In this document: piece by piece, positions 29,561 to 39,700 of the stretch | Numbering within the stretch: position 1 is the first letter of the stretch | Layout of the letters: every line of letters begins with the position of its first letter | Assembly: GCA_949710005.1 (NCBI GenBank) | Contig: OX453275.1 | Coordinates: 8,668,481-8,732,480, forward strand | Source of the DNA: Ricordea florida | Taxonomy: Eukaryota; Cnidaria; Anthozoa; Corallimorpharia; Ricordeidae | Direction of reading: 5' to 3' | DNA length: 64,000 nt | Made by a program: the position numbers and the translations under genes | The notes under the pieces: model-generated | The model's database searches: none | Seen by the model: the letters and a program-made list of their open reading frames with translations, nothing else | Told to the model about the DNA's origin: nothing

Positions 29561-30157
29561 ATGGAAGAGTACAATAGAATTTATCCACAATTACCTATTA
29601 ATGTAGAACCACTTAATTTCAGACTACAAAAGTCATGCGAAGTACTACAAAATCTTGAGAAGGAAATTAAACATTATGAGGATGTTAGGAAAAAATACAA
29701 TAGAGCAAGAGGAATATTTACTAAAATCAGTGTTGGTAGTGGGGCGGTTTCAATTATCCTATCTGCAAGTGGACTTGGAACCTCTCTTACTGGTTTTGGT
29801 GCTGTTGTTGGTATCCCATTAGGAGTTGTTGGAGGTCTTTGTGGTGGTATTTCAGTCGGATTCGGTGCAGCTTCTAAACGACTTTCACAAAAAGTTAGTA
29901 AACATGAAAAGACTGTTTCTCTAGCAAAAGCAAAAGTAAATACAATTAACGACTTGGTTTCAAAGGCACTGAAAGATAACGCCATCTCCGACCAAGAATT
30001 TTCAATAATTTTAGCAGAGTTAGAAAAGTTTGAAAAACTAAAACTCGAAATCCGTCAAAAATTTCGAAAAGATACTGAAAAAAACTTAAATATGTCTCAG
30101 ATAAGGAGAGAGGTTCGTGCAGACATATTAAAGGAGCTAACCGTTCCCGCACGTTAA
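29561..30157 (+). CDS. Polinton Gly-rich membrane protein (198 aa)
   Basis: An N-terminal coiled coil (residues ~25-50), then a Gly-rich hydrophobic hairpin (VGSGAVSIILSASGLGTSLT and VVGIPLGVVGGLCGGISVGF), then a second coiled coil to the end. The layout is like membrane-remodelling or pore-forming hairpins but no catalytic motif is present. Motif TTTAAAGAT at 29527 lies inside the end of the preceding gene, 25 nt before this start. Confidence 0.75.
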   Translation: MEEYNRIYPQLPINVEPLNFRLQKSCEVLQNLEKEIKHYEDVRKKYNRARGIFTKISVGSGAVSIILSASGLGTSLTGFGAVVGIPLGVVGGLCGGISVGFGAASKRLSQKVSKHEKTVSLAKAKVNTINDLVSKALKDNAISDQEFSIILAELEKFEKLKLEIRQKFRKDTEKNLNMSQIRREVRADILKELTVPAR

Positions 30158-30198
30158 AATTTTCATTTGAGCTTAATATTAGAAAAGAACGGTGTTGA

Positions 30199-30207
30199 TT
30201 TAAAAGA
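30199..30207 (+). promoter_or_regulatory. TTTAAAAGA motif before the 517-aa gene
   Basis: 8 nt before ATG 30216 but 26 nt before the in-frame ATG 30234. Confidence 0.45.
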
Positions 30208-30215
30208 ATCCTGTT

Positions 30216-31769
30216 ATGAACATAAATAATAAGATGACACTCAAGGATTTCAGAAAAAGGTATCCAAAGGCTGATCAAAGTCAATTTGAAGTTGTAGCTG
30301 ATCCATATGGTGGTTACATTAGGTGGAAAGTTAATGGAACAACAATCATGTCTAATGATGACCCTACTGGAAAAACATGGACTGAAGACCTATCACCCCG
30401 TTTGAAAAGACTTTTATGGAAAGATTTAGGATTGAATGATGATTCATTGAGTTCATTCCCAAAGAGTTTAACTATAACCAATCGATCTTATCCAATACCT
30501 GCAATTGATTTTGATGACTTTACAAGTGACATAACAAAAATGCTAACCTCACTGGATATATTATACGTTTCTAATACTAAGAAATTCACAGCAAAGATGA
30601 GAAACATATTTACATCCCAAGTTGTGACTTTCAAATTTGGTAAACAAAGCAGAAAATGGTTGAACGCACCCGATATGAATTATTGGCCTCAACAACTTAA
30701 CTTTGCAGTTTGGTGTGCGACCTCTGGTTGTGGTATAAGTCCTTTTGAGAGTCTCAACTATCCTAAAGTTGTGAGTAGCTTCATTAAATTTCATGTGTAT
30801 TTCACAATAAGGAGTATATTATATGAATTGAGTCTTCCCTTACCTGATCAGAAACCTTTTACAATAAATAATAATCCATATAATAAAGTCGCATATCAAC
30901 GATTGTGCGCTGAATTTGGAATTGGTAATAATTCTGATTTTAGATGGAAAAGTGGTAGAAACGGAGGATTGGGTGATATATTTATTGATTATGGTGCTGG
31001 ATACAATGGAAGAGGTGGAGGAAATCAAAATGTTCATATTGTAAGGAATTATGATGTTGAAGCTGATCAGTGGCCTGGTGAAGGTGGTAAATTTTCTGAT
31101 GAGGGAGGTAAGAAAGAAAAAGGTAATCTCATCTCATTCAGCCGTAATGACGATTTTGCTGATTTCAAATATGCATGGTTCATACCAACAAGTGGTCATG
31201 GACTCACTAAAGCTGGACTTGGTAGATTGAATCGATCTGTTGAAGCTTTTGTTTACTGTATATTAGGAGCGCAAGTCAACACTAGAAATTCGATTTACGG
31301 TAATGGTGGGGGAGCGATCGAGACTCAACAAGAATTCATACATTTATTTGAGAATAGTGTGGTCGAGAATGACATTTCGAGTTCTGTCCAAAGGTATCAA
31401 TTAGCTGTACAGGAAGCGAAATTACGGCTTGATTTAGCTATTGCTCCTGGTGTATGGTTAATGCCTAGTAATATGATAATCAACACTGAAAGCGTGACTG
31501 GTTTTAATAACAAGTTGATGAAGGCTAGTAGTGATATGAGTTTTGGAGTTAATAATTCCATAAACACTGAACCAAAACAGGTTGGAATAAGTCATAACAT
31601 GGGATCTTCAAAGGTAAAGTTACCTCATAGAACTGAAACGAAACCAAAAACTTTACAGAATGAAACGAAACCAAAACCTATTGTAAAAATAGAATCAACG
31701 CAACATGAAGATAATCTATTAGCATTTATAATTGTCGCTGGTGGATTAGCGTGGTATCTATTTCGATAA
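30216..31769 (+). CDS. Polinton large protein of unknown function (517 aa)
   Basis: The motif at 30199-30207 lies 26 nt before the second Met (30234, MTLKDFRKRYPKADQ), which may be the true start; the first Met is at 30216. Blocks include PQQLNFAVWCATSGCGISPF, FIKFHVYFTIRSILYELSLP and a Gly-rich middle (GAGYNGRGGGNQNVH). The last 18 residues (LLAFIIVAGGLAWYLF) form a C-terminal membrane anchor. I recall similar proteins in cnidarian Polintons but know no function; a virion or membrane role fits the anchor. Confidence 0.78.
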   Translation: MNINNKMTLKDFRKRYPKADQSQFEVVADPYGGYIRWKVNGTTIMSNDDPTGKTWTEDLSPRLKRLLWKDLGLNDDSLSSFPKSLTITNRSYPIPAIDFDDFTSDITKMLTSLDILYVSNTKKFTAKMRNIFTSQVVTFKFGKQSRKWLNAPDMNYWPQQLNFAVWCATSGCGISPFESLNYPKVVSSFIKFHVYFTIRSILYELSLPLPDQKPFTINNNPYNKVAYQRLCAEFGIGNNSDFRWKSGRNGGLGDIFIDYGAGYNGRGGGNQNVHIVRNYDVEADQWPGEGGKFSDEGGKKEKGNLISFSRNDDFADFKYAWFIPTSGHGLTKAGLGRLNRSVEAFVYCILGAQVNTRNSIYGNGGGAIETQQEFIHLFENSVVENDISSSVQRYQLAVQEAKLRLDLAIAPGVWLMPSNMIINTESVTGFNNKLMKASSDMSFGVNNSINTEPKQVGISHNMGSSKVKLPHRTETKPKTLQNETKPKPIVKIESTQHEDNLLAFIIVAGGLAWYLFR

Positions 31770-32012
31770 TTCATGAGTATTTCACGTGATTATGATTGTG
31801 TGTAAATTATTGCTCACGTGTAGAACAATAGATTACATACTTTTACGACATAGCAACAAGCAAGTTGGAAAGTAGATTTGAAGTTGAAAAGTAGATTTTA
31901 AGTTTACTTTAAAAAGGGCTGGTTTCTAACGTCGCTCAGGAATGTGATTACGTCAATGCAAATTTTGTTATGTAACACTGACTTGCGTTATATAACATAT
32001 TTTTTTTTTTTG
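31770..32012. other. Gap between the two right-hand convergent Polinton genes
   Basis: AT-rich, with two CACGTG-like words and a run of T at 32000-32011; no gene. Confidence 0.5.
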
Positions 32013-32642
32013 TTATTTCTCTTGTTTTGTGTGACATTTTTTACAATGCGCCTTCTGTTTGTTGTGTTCACATATTTGAGATCCTCTACATAACTTACAA
32101 AAACTTCTTTGTTTTCCATGAATACAAATTCCTTTACCTTTACAGTCTTTGCACATATACCTCTCCCGTTTATGCTCACAAATACTACCACCGTTACATT
32201 CTTTACAACGTGATTTCCTTTGATTATGAGGGCATATTTGAGATCCGTGACACTCTTTACATTGATATTTAAACTCTCCATGAATACACTTATACTTTTT
32301 TGTTGTTATTTTAACAATAATATTCGATAATTTGTTTGGGTCTATGTCTATATCACCTAACTCTTCAATTAGTTTAGGTCTAGTCAACCAATAATATTTT
32401 TTAATACCCTGCTCTTTGGCTATAGCCCTCATGTGTTCTACATTTAAGTTTTCCAATACTGGATTGATAGGTTGTTTGGTGGTAACATTAATATCAGGTA
32501 TAGGTTCTTCAATAATATTCATGTTTAGTACTTGTGGTTGTGTTATAGCTTCGATGATTTCAGCTTTACGCTTTCCAGAATATCCTTTAACACCTAGTTC
32601 TTTAGCGAGGGCTATCAATTGTTTTACTGTTCGCCGTTCCAT
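32013..32642 (-). CDS. Polinton SAP + five-zinc-repeat protein (209 aa)
   Basis: Starts in the right TIR, so residues 1-31 are the same as those opening polymerase B (SAP-like). A second similar helix pair follows at residues ~68-96 (VEHMRAIAKEQGIKKYYWLT). From residue 119 there are five repeats of 18 residues with C-x-H-x6-C-x2-C (first Cys at 119, 137, 155, 173, 191), each able to bind one zinc ion. I recall similar repeats in giant-virus proteins. Together they suggest a DNA- or RNA-binding regulator or end-binding protein; no enzyme motif. Intact. Confidence 0.82.
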   Translation of the reverse strand: MERRTVKQLIALAKELGVKGYSGKRKAEIIEAITQPQVLNMNIIEEPIPDINVTTKQPINPVLENLNVEHMRAIAKEQGIKKYYWLTRPKLIEELGDIDIDPNKLSNIIVKITTKKYKCIHGEFKYQCKECHGSQICPHNQRKSRCKECNGGSICEHKRERYMCKDCKGKGICIHGKQRSFCKLCRGSQICEHNKQKAHCKKCHTKQEK

Positions 32643-32856
32643 TTTGATAATTCATTTTATATCTTTAAACCATTTTTGAAAATTAATTTTTTTCTGAAAT
32701 CCTTGATAAAATCCTTGGTTAAATCCTTGATAAAATCTCTGATAAATCTTGATAAAATTTTTTAATCATAACAAAAATCCTTGGTTAAATCCTTGGTTAA
32801 ATCTCTGATAAATCTTGATAAAATTTTTGTGCTCGGCCCGCAATTATATACTCTCT
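32550..32856 (-). repeat. Polinton right terminal inverted repeat
   Basis: Inverse of the left repeat, 11 bp longer (one extra ATTTATCAGAG word). It carries the same motif and the same 31 codons, here opening the zinc-repeat gene. Confidence 0.93.
32661..32669 (-). promoter_or_regulatory. TTTAAAGAT motif before the zinc-repeat gene
   Basis: Right-TIR copy, 18 nt before ATG 32642. Confidence 0.5.
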
Positions 32857-33570
32857 CCAATATTAAATCACATATGAGTGAATTAATTAAAGTAGGTGGG
32901 AGGAGGGTTGGATAGGATATGATATGAAACTTCCGCTCGGGGGCTGGGAGGGTGGTTAAAAGCATCTGCAAGATATCTGAGATGATTTAACCACCCTCCC
33001 CATGCCAAGTAAAAGATATTAAATTTTGTTAACAACCTTCACCCTTTAGTATTCAGCGTCACACCAGTATAATAAAAGTTGTAATGGTACTGTAATGCTT
33101 TGACAGGCATGTACATATGTAGGGTCATGTAAATCATTCTTTTGGGATGTGGTGAATGGCCAGTGTGATCAGTTTGAGCTATTTGTAATAGGGTCGGTTT
33201 AACTGGAATATGTAATTATAATAATTATTATTGTTATTATTATTTGATCCTTACAAGATATAATATATCCATATACATAACATTTCCTCATAAATTTTAA
33301 TCACATTACCTACCAACTCAAATACCTTCCTTTTCCTTGGAGTCAATGAAAGGTACTGTTTTTTTTGATTTTGGTGTTAGCTCCTATAAAAACATAGATG
33401 ATGGATTATGTATCAATCAACAAATTTTGCAGACTTGCAATTACAAGTGTATAAATTACCCTTCCATATTAGCCTGAATGTGGTTTGTCCCTCAATTCAC
33501 CCAGTGTTAATCTCTACACAGTCATTAATTTAATTGACAACATTATATATTTAATTTGCCTCAGACACAC
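32857..33570. other. Flank right of the Polinton, no gene seen
   Basis: A GC-richer inverted pair (GGGAGGGTGGTTAAA near 32947, TTTAACCACCCTCCC near 32985) may be a small MITE; the rest is AT-rich. Confidence 0.4.
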
Positions 33571-33628
33571 CAACATCCAGTGTTGGGTTGATAGCTGGTT
33601 GTAAAGAGCCAGATTTTTTTCTCACATT
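33571..33628 (-). CDS. Candidate linking exon between the ATPase and PHD gene parts
   Basis: A TTTCAACAG acceptor at 33629 and a GT donor at 33570 bound 58 nt reading NVRKKSGSLQPAINPTLDV. It fits in phase after an alternative donor at 33735 and before the exon at 18153. Weak evidence; see the findings. Confidence 0.3.
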
Positions 33629-33729
33629 CTGTTGAAAATGAAAATCCTATGTAAGTGTTCACAAACTTGAATTTCTTTAATAAATATCAATTTTAATAAC
33701 AAACATAATTTAACTTTATTTTATTATCA

Positions 33730-36700
33730 TTATACTTCTATTAAAAAGTGCTGATCAGTAGTCCTTTTACAGATATCCATTGTATCAACGGAAATATGAA
33801 AAATAGCCATAAAACAATGTTTACCCTCTATTGCAACCTTTAGGTGCTTTTCCAATTCTTCCAGTTGGTTTTCGTCGGCAGTTGTCAGCTCTGGTATGTC
33901 TGGCAGCAGCTGTTCTACAGCTGCCTCTACAGGTTTTTCCTTGATCATACCTGATGCTATTATATATATAATCTTCCGTTAGAACACAAAGTGTAGTAGT
34001 GAATTTTTATAGTTTTATTAAACAGCAATGATTTATTTTTAGGAAAACACTATTCCCTGCAGATTACATTTGCATTATTTTGAGATACATGTTAGTACAA
34101 TAAAAATAGATAAATTCCTGAAGTGGAAAACGGATTGGTCCCTGGATACTTAAACGTAGCAAAGTTACTACGAAAATCATAATACTTAAAGTAACCATTG
34201 ATTTTTGCATAACTGGCCTTAAATGGATAATTTAATACTCTTTATAATTTATATTTTGAGAAAAATATAATATGAGTATATATGAGTTATTGATACCATT
34301 ACCAACCATATTTAATTAACTCTGCAGTGTGTGGACTCAGCATTGCCATGGGAATCCGGTAAGCCCTTTTCTGGCATGTGTCACTAGTCCTTTTTGAAAG
34401 ATTGAGTAGCGAAGACGCTGCCTGTTTGTTGAAGTACACCCCAATACTTTTGGCATCGTCTACCATTTCCTCCAAACAAGCTTTTGTTTCCTGGTGGATG
34501 ATACATTTAAGTTTTTAACAACTGCTTTTAGATCCTTGCAGGATGTTTGTATAAATAATGCAAAGTATGAAGATATTTTTAAGGTGACATCTACAATTAA
34601 TAATTACTTTTCAGCTGGCTTGACAAGTGCATGTGTATAAATATGCAGTAGTGAAAATAGTAGACACTATAACTGTTTGAAAATTTTTCATTTTCATTTT
34701 ATTATTTTGCCACACAGAATAAAAATTTAAATTAATTACTTGAGTAGAATAAAAAAGATAATAAATATAAATTAATCAACATTAAGTTTAAAATTAGCAT
34801 ACAGCTTGGAAAGAGTGACTGGCGTGGTGAAATCTGAAGATGAAGGTGAAGATTACAAGAAGACTGAAGACAGACAATCAGTCTATCAAAAGAAGGACAG
34901 AGATCTGTCTGTTTCAAAAGTTGGAAAACAATTACCAGGCATGATTTTATGTTTAAGTAAAATAATTTAAAAACCCGTTCCTTAGGTGGAGTCTATCAAC
35001 ATCATTAATTTTGGCACCAGTGGTTGTAGCCTCCTGTGTGAAATACCTCCATTGAATTCCATGGACATAGAGTTCCATGGGAAATTCTCCATACAATTCC
35101 ATGGAGGATTAGGACATCGATTTCCATGGAATTGCATGGACATATTTCACATTAGGGCTGGAGTCAGTATTTTAAATGAAATGACACAAGTTCCAATAAT
35201 AAGCAATTCTTTGTTATTCAGATGTTGATTAAATTAAATTATTATTTGTGAAAATCACTTTCATCTGTAGCGTTCGTAAATAACTATTAATAATATGTGA
35301 AGCTTACAGCATGTGAAATGTTGGCAAAGCTATCAATCACATTTGCCACAATGGCCACTGCTGGCACTTTTTTCTGTTCCTTGTTCCTAACTTGGACAGT
35401 TGGATTCAACCAAGTGAGGATCTGTCAGAGTGAGAGAGAAATTTTATGTTTCCTGACATAGTGTCACGTCGATCCTTGTAAGCTTTTTTATTTCATCAAC
35501 ATTGCAACTTAATGCTTAGTTCAGGGGTGATGTACAAAACACTGACCCCCAGTCCATGGACTACCAAAATGGACTACCCAAATTCATTGTTTCAGTATAA
35601 GTATTCAAAAATGGCGTGGGTCGTTGCAACCTGGTCTTCACCTGCCATTTTGAATAATTAAACAAGAACAATGAATTTGGGTAGTCCATTTTGGTAGTCC
35701 ATTGGGGTAGTCCATGGACTGGGGGTCAGTGTTTTGTCCATCACCTAGTTCAGGGCTGTCATCCCCCAAGTATTTGAATGTTAAGAGTAATAATAATTGA
35801 TGGGGACAGAATAATAGATGACGTCATTATGCGCAAAATGGATCCCCTTGTGTTCTAACGTTTCCTCTTATTGTTTTCTAATTCTGACCAATAACATTAT
35901 TGCTTATATATTACAATGCTGAGAATTGCAAGAATGGTTTACCAAGTTTTGACTAAGGTGAAACGTTTTAATTAAGTTGAGAAATAGTTACAGTAAAATA
36001 GCATACTAAAACATGCAACTCAAATTTTTGAAATTTCATAACTGTAAAAGTCTATAGTCTCACAAGACCAGAAATGGCAAACTTTGGCGATTACCTGGGA
36101 GATTCGAATCCAACCTGGTTCACAGCTCTTTCTTCTGTTTTTTCGTTATCAAGGAAGCCCAAGGCAGAGAAGAGAGACCCTGATCGAGAACGAGGTTAAG
36201 TGTAATCTAGCTGGAGACCCATGGTCCAAAATAAGGAGACTCCCGGATTATATGGTATTGAGAGTTGTTCGATAGTCCTGTTAGTTTGGAGTCGTTACTA
36301 CATGTGTGAATATAGTTCCCTAACTGTTCTAAAAGATGCTTTGCAAATTTCCTGAACTCCACTGTATTAAATATACCCCATATTCACTGCATGGGTTAAT
36401 TAATAAACATTTTACCACTTACACTTCCTTGGTCACTTTTGACTGCATTCACAATAGCACAGTCAAGCTTTTGCAGAGAAGTTTGCTCTTTTGAGTCACA
36501 ACCTGTGTCATCGACTATGTCCAAAATTATGTATTGGATAGTGCGTGCTGTTCCTTTATTCTTTCCAATGGATAACCGGGTCTATAGATGAAGATATTAT
36601 ATGACGTATTATAAAAAGTAAATGGTAATCTTATTATTTACTTATACAATGTTACTGTGTTACAATGTGACGTCCGGCTCAACTGTGAAAAAGTCATAGG

Positions 36701-39700
36701 ACCATGTGCATGTTCTCAGAGCTTCCAATTGTTATTTAATTAAGAGATTTAGCGTGGTGATGGTGAAGTTTTAGTGGACAAATTTGGTTGCGCAGTGGAA
36801 TATTAATGTATTTCAGCTGATAACAAAGCACTTTGGAAGAATTAGAAACAGCTTATACATTAGCTAACTGAGTAGTCTGGGTTAATTCTTGAATTTTCCT
36901 AAACATGGATAATGTGAGTTTATTGTATGGGAAAATAAACTGATACTGTGATCTGCATTACTACTTATTATACCATTAATTACATACCATGGTGTTGGCC
37001 AAAATAACTGCAGCAATGCCCTTCAACCATCTCTGCTGAGGCATGCTTTGGGCCAATACCCTTTCCAATATTTCAGTGATGACAGAAGAAGCAGAATGGT
37101 ATTCTCTCTTCCAGACATCAGCATACATTATTGCCCAAGCCAAGAACAGGCCCTAACAGTAAAAGAAACTGCAGCTTTATGTATTATGGAAGAGACCTTA
37201 AACTCCTCATACTGAGCATGAAATTGTTCTATGCTAACCCAGGCTACTTACAGACAAATTAAATTGCATGTATAAATAATGCGTGGCACATATATAGTAA
37301 TAGTCTATTGTTTTTTTTTTGCCTTGTATAAAGGACCAGAATTAGGCCACATCTGCATTCACTTGGCAGGACAGGAAAAATATATATGGAAATTAAACTA
37401 ACTCTAATTTTGGTACCTTGTTATCTTGGAGGTGTAGCAACATTGAATTTTCCAAGACCCAGTCATCAAACTCCTCCACCCCTTCCTTTTTTTGTCCAGA
37501 GTAATTAAACCGTATAACACGTCCAACAATCCTTTACAAAAAGTAAATCAGTTAACACAATAACATAAACTCTTTTGGATAATAGCCTATTATAGTAATT
37601 TCTTGGAAGAGGAAGGTTATATCATATAGTATAGAATAATAGGTTTTGTAACCCTCAATATAGAATATTGCAAAATAGTTGTTATTATTTATTATTAGTG
37701 CAAAATGGTGCATTTTTAAATCAACATATACTGTGATATTTCTGGAGAATTGGATGAAAGCAGCACCCCAGCTCGGGGGGCGCTCATCCCCTCCTTGTTG
37801 GACCCTGACATCAACCGTCCTTGCACTTGTAGAAGAAATTCTCCAAATGGTCGGTTGATGTCAGGGTCATCTATGAATACAACACAATTGGTACATGTGA
37901 GGCTTTGTTGCATCTTTTTCCTGCAAGAAAATATATAATAATTAAGCATTAGACCAGTACACTTTCTATGGGTTTAGGGGGATGGATAACCCAAATGTAA
38001 TATGAAATCACAAGCCGAAGATGTCAGTGATTTAATACAAGCTTTTCGAGTGTTACATTATATATCCCAACATCCTAAATGGGTACGCTGGTCAGCTTAA
38101 TTGCTTTTATAAAATAACTTTTAAGTAAAACTATGAGTTTACCGCAGGCATAATAAACCATTGGTTTTTAACCAATCAGAATGCGTGTACTATCTTAGTT
38201 GTTATATAAAATGTAATTGCCGGATGAGTGACACTGGTTGCCTTTAGACTATACGAACAGAGCTGTGTAATAAAGTGGTGTATATTTCCTCTGAAGCATG
38301 GAACCATCAAAACTTGCATTATTTACAGTTTGCTCCTGCAAAGTTAAGTGCTCTAGAGAAGGAATTCTAATCAGTTCAGAAAATATGTCTATATATTTAT
38401 AATTATTATGTATATGTATAAATTAATACCAGAATGGTTGTTACATGCTACAACTTATATTAAGCATTTTCTTCTTCCTTTTGACACGTAAGTATGTGAC
38501 TTCAGCATTCCATTCACCCTTTAATTAACATTCTTACGCTGTGCTCAGGAGTGTGTCATCGTCTAAATTAACTCACTATTCTGCTGACCAAAAAGACTGT
38601 CAAGAACGTAGGCATTAACTTACGCAGAGGTACCACACAGTGATTGGTTTCCACCACTCAAAAACATCAGGTGCACCCTGTTGGGTATGCCTTGTCCAAG
38701 AGCAAGAAGAAATAAGCTCATAGACTTGCCCACACATTTTGTCTCTGAAAATATCATACCCAATGAACTTTCAGCTGCAAAGGATAATAAACAAAACATA
38801 TCATTTATTACTATAGACAAGTTTAAATTTAATTAAGGCAACATTATAGATTCATGTCTTCCTTTATGTAATTGTATGGGCATGTCTTTCGTATCTCTCT
38901 GGTATGCATCAACATTGACAGCTTTGGTGTTATAATCTGTTATAATCTCATCACGGATATAACTGCTAATGATTTGCTATACCTAACTTCTCCTGCTTAT
39001 AACAACAAAACAAATGACCGTTTAGTTTTAGTCAAACGTGTTAATAAGCGAATGCATTCTTAATTCAGGCTTCTTCCGTTAATTTTTTGCTGGACTGCAC
39101 TATAATTTACAGTGACACCCACTTTCACAAAAAGCTTCTCATTTCTAAATCGCGTAAATATTCTAATTTTTTAAAAGTAACAAGCAATAATCTGGAACTA
39201 TTAAGCTTACAGAAATTGTACGGTTTATAAGGTTATTAGTCCTTGAGGGTGGAATTTGACACCTTGACTTGTATCTTTTAAAGCTATCATGGTGCTACAT
39301 CCCCATTGCACTGATGCAATCCAGACAGGGTTGAATAACTAAATTTATTGACTTGATAGAAAAAATGGAAATTCAGTCATGATTGAAAAGCAGCTGGGAT
39401 TATTAACTTAAGCCAATGTGTTCCATTGCCAGCTGTTACTTACTCCACACTTCATTTGCAGCTGTGGCATTTCTCAAGATTCTTGCAAGTGTAAATGCAG
39501 ATGCCAACTGGAATGGAACAGCATTTTGGCCAAAGCAATGAGACAAAGTATGGAACCTGCAGTTGCCAAACGAATAGGAATGATTAAAAAACTTCCATCT
39601 CAAACACAACAATACAACAAGCAATTATATAACTTAATAATAACATTTAATTTACCTGTGATAGGCTTGTTTGAGATTGGCAAAGTTCAACAGTTCGTCG

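Larger units (their letters stand above)
18494..32856 (+). mobile_element. Polinton/Maverick element, full length (14,363 bp)
   Basis: Near-identical terminal inverted repeats (296 and 307 bp) bound a block of virus-like genes: protein-primed DNA polymerase B, retroviral-type integrase, major capsid protein, FtsK/HerA-type packaging ATPase, minor capsid candidate and small membrane proteins. This gene set defines Polintons, large self-synthesising DNA transposons related to adintoviruses. Most genes are intact, but polymerase B has two frameshifts. Start AGAGAGTATATAATTG fits the AG-beginning termini of the group. I could not see a 6-bp target duplication (CCCTAT on the left, CCAATA on the right). 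No adenain-type protease is recognisable. Base composition is more AT-rich and intron-free, unlike the host genes. Confidence 0.95.

Noticed and set aside
18494-32856. Polinton as viral contamination of the assembly
   Set aside because: It is flanked on both sides by host-like AT-rich sequence, with TIRs and decayed polymerase, as expected for an integrated copy.
37750-37938. Plus-strand ORF with DPDINRP and GRLMSGS
   Set aside because: Antisense image of ATPase exon 7 caused by the inverted repeat; the minus-strand splice sites and phases support the exon.
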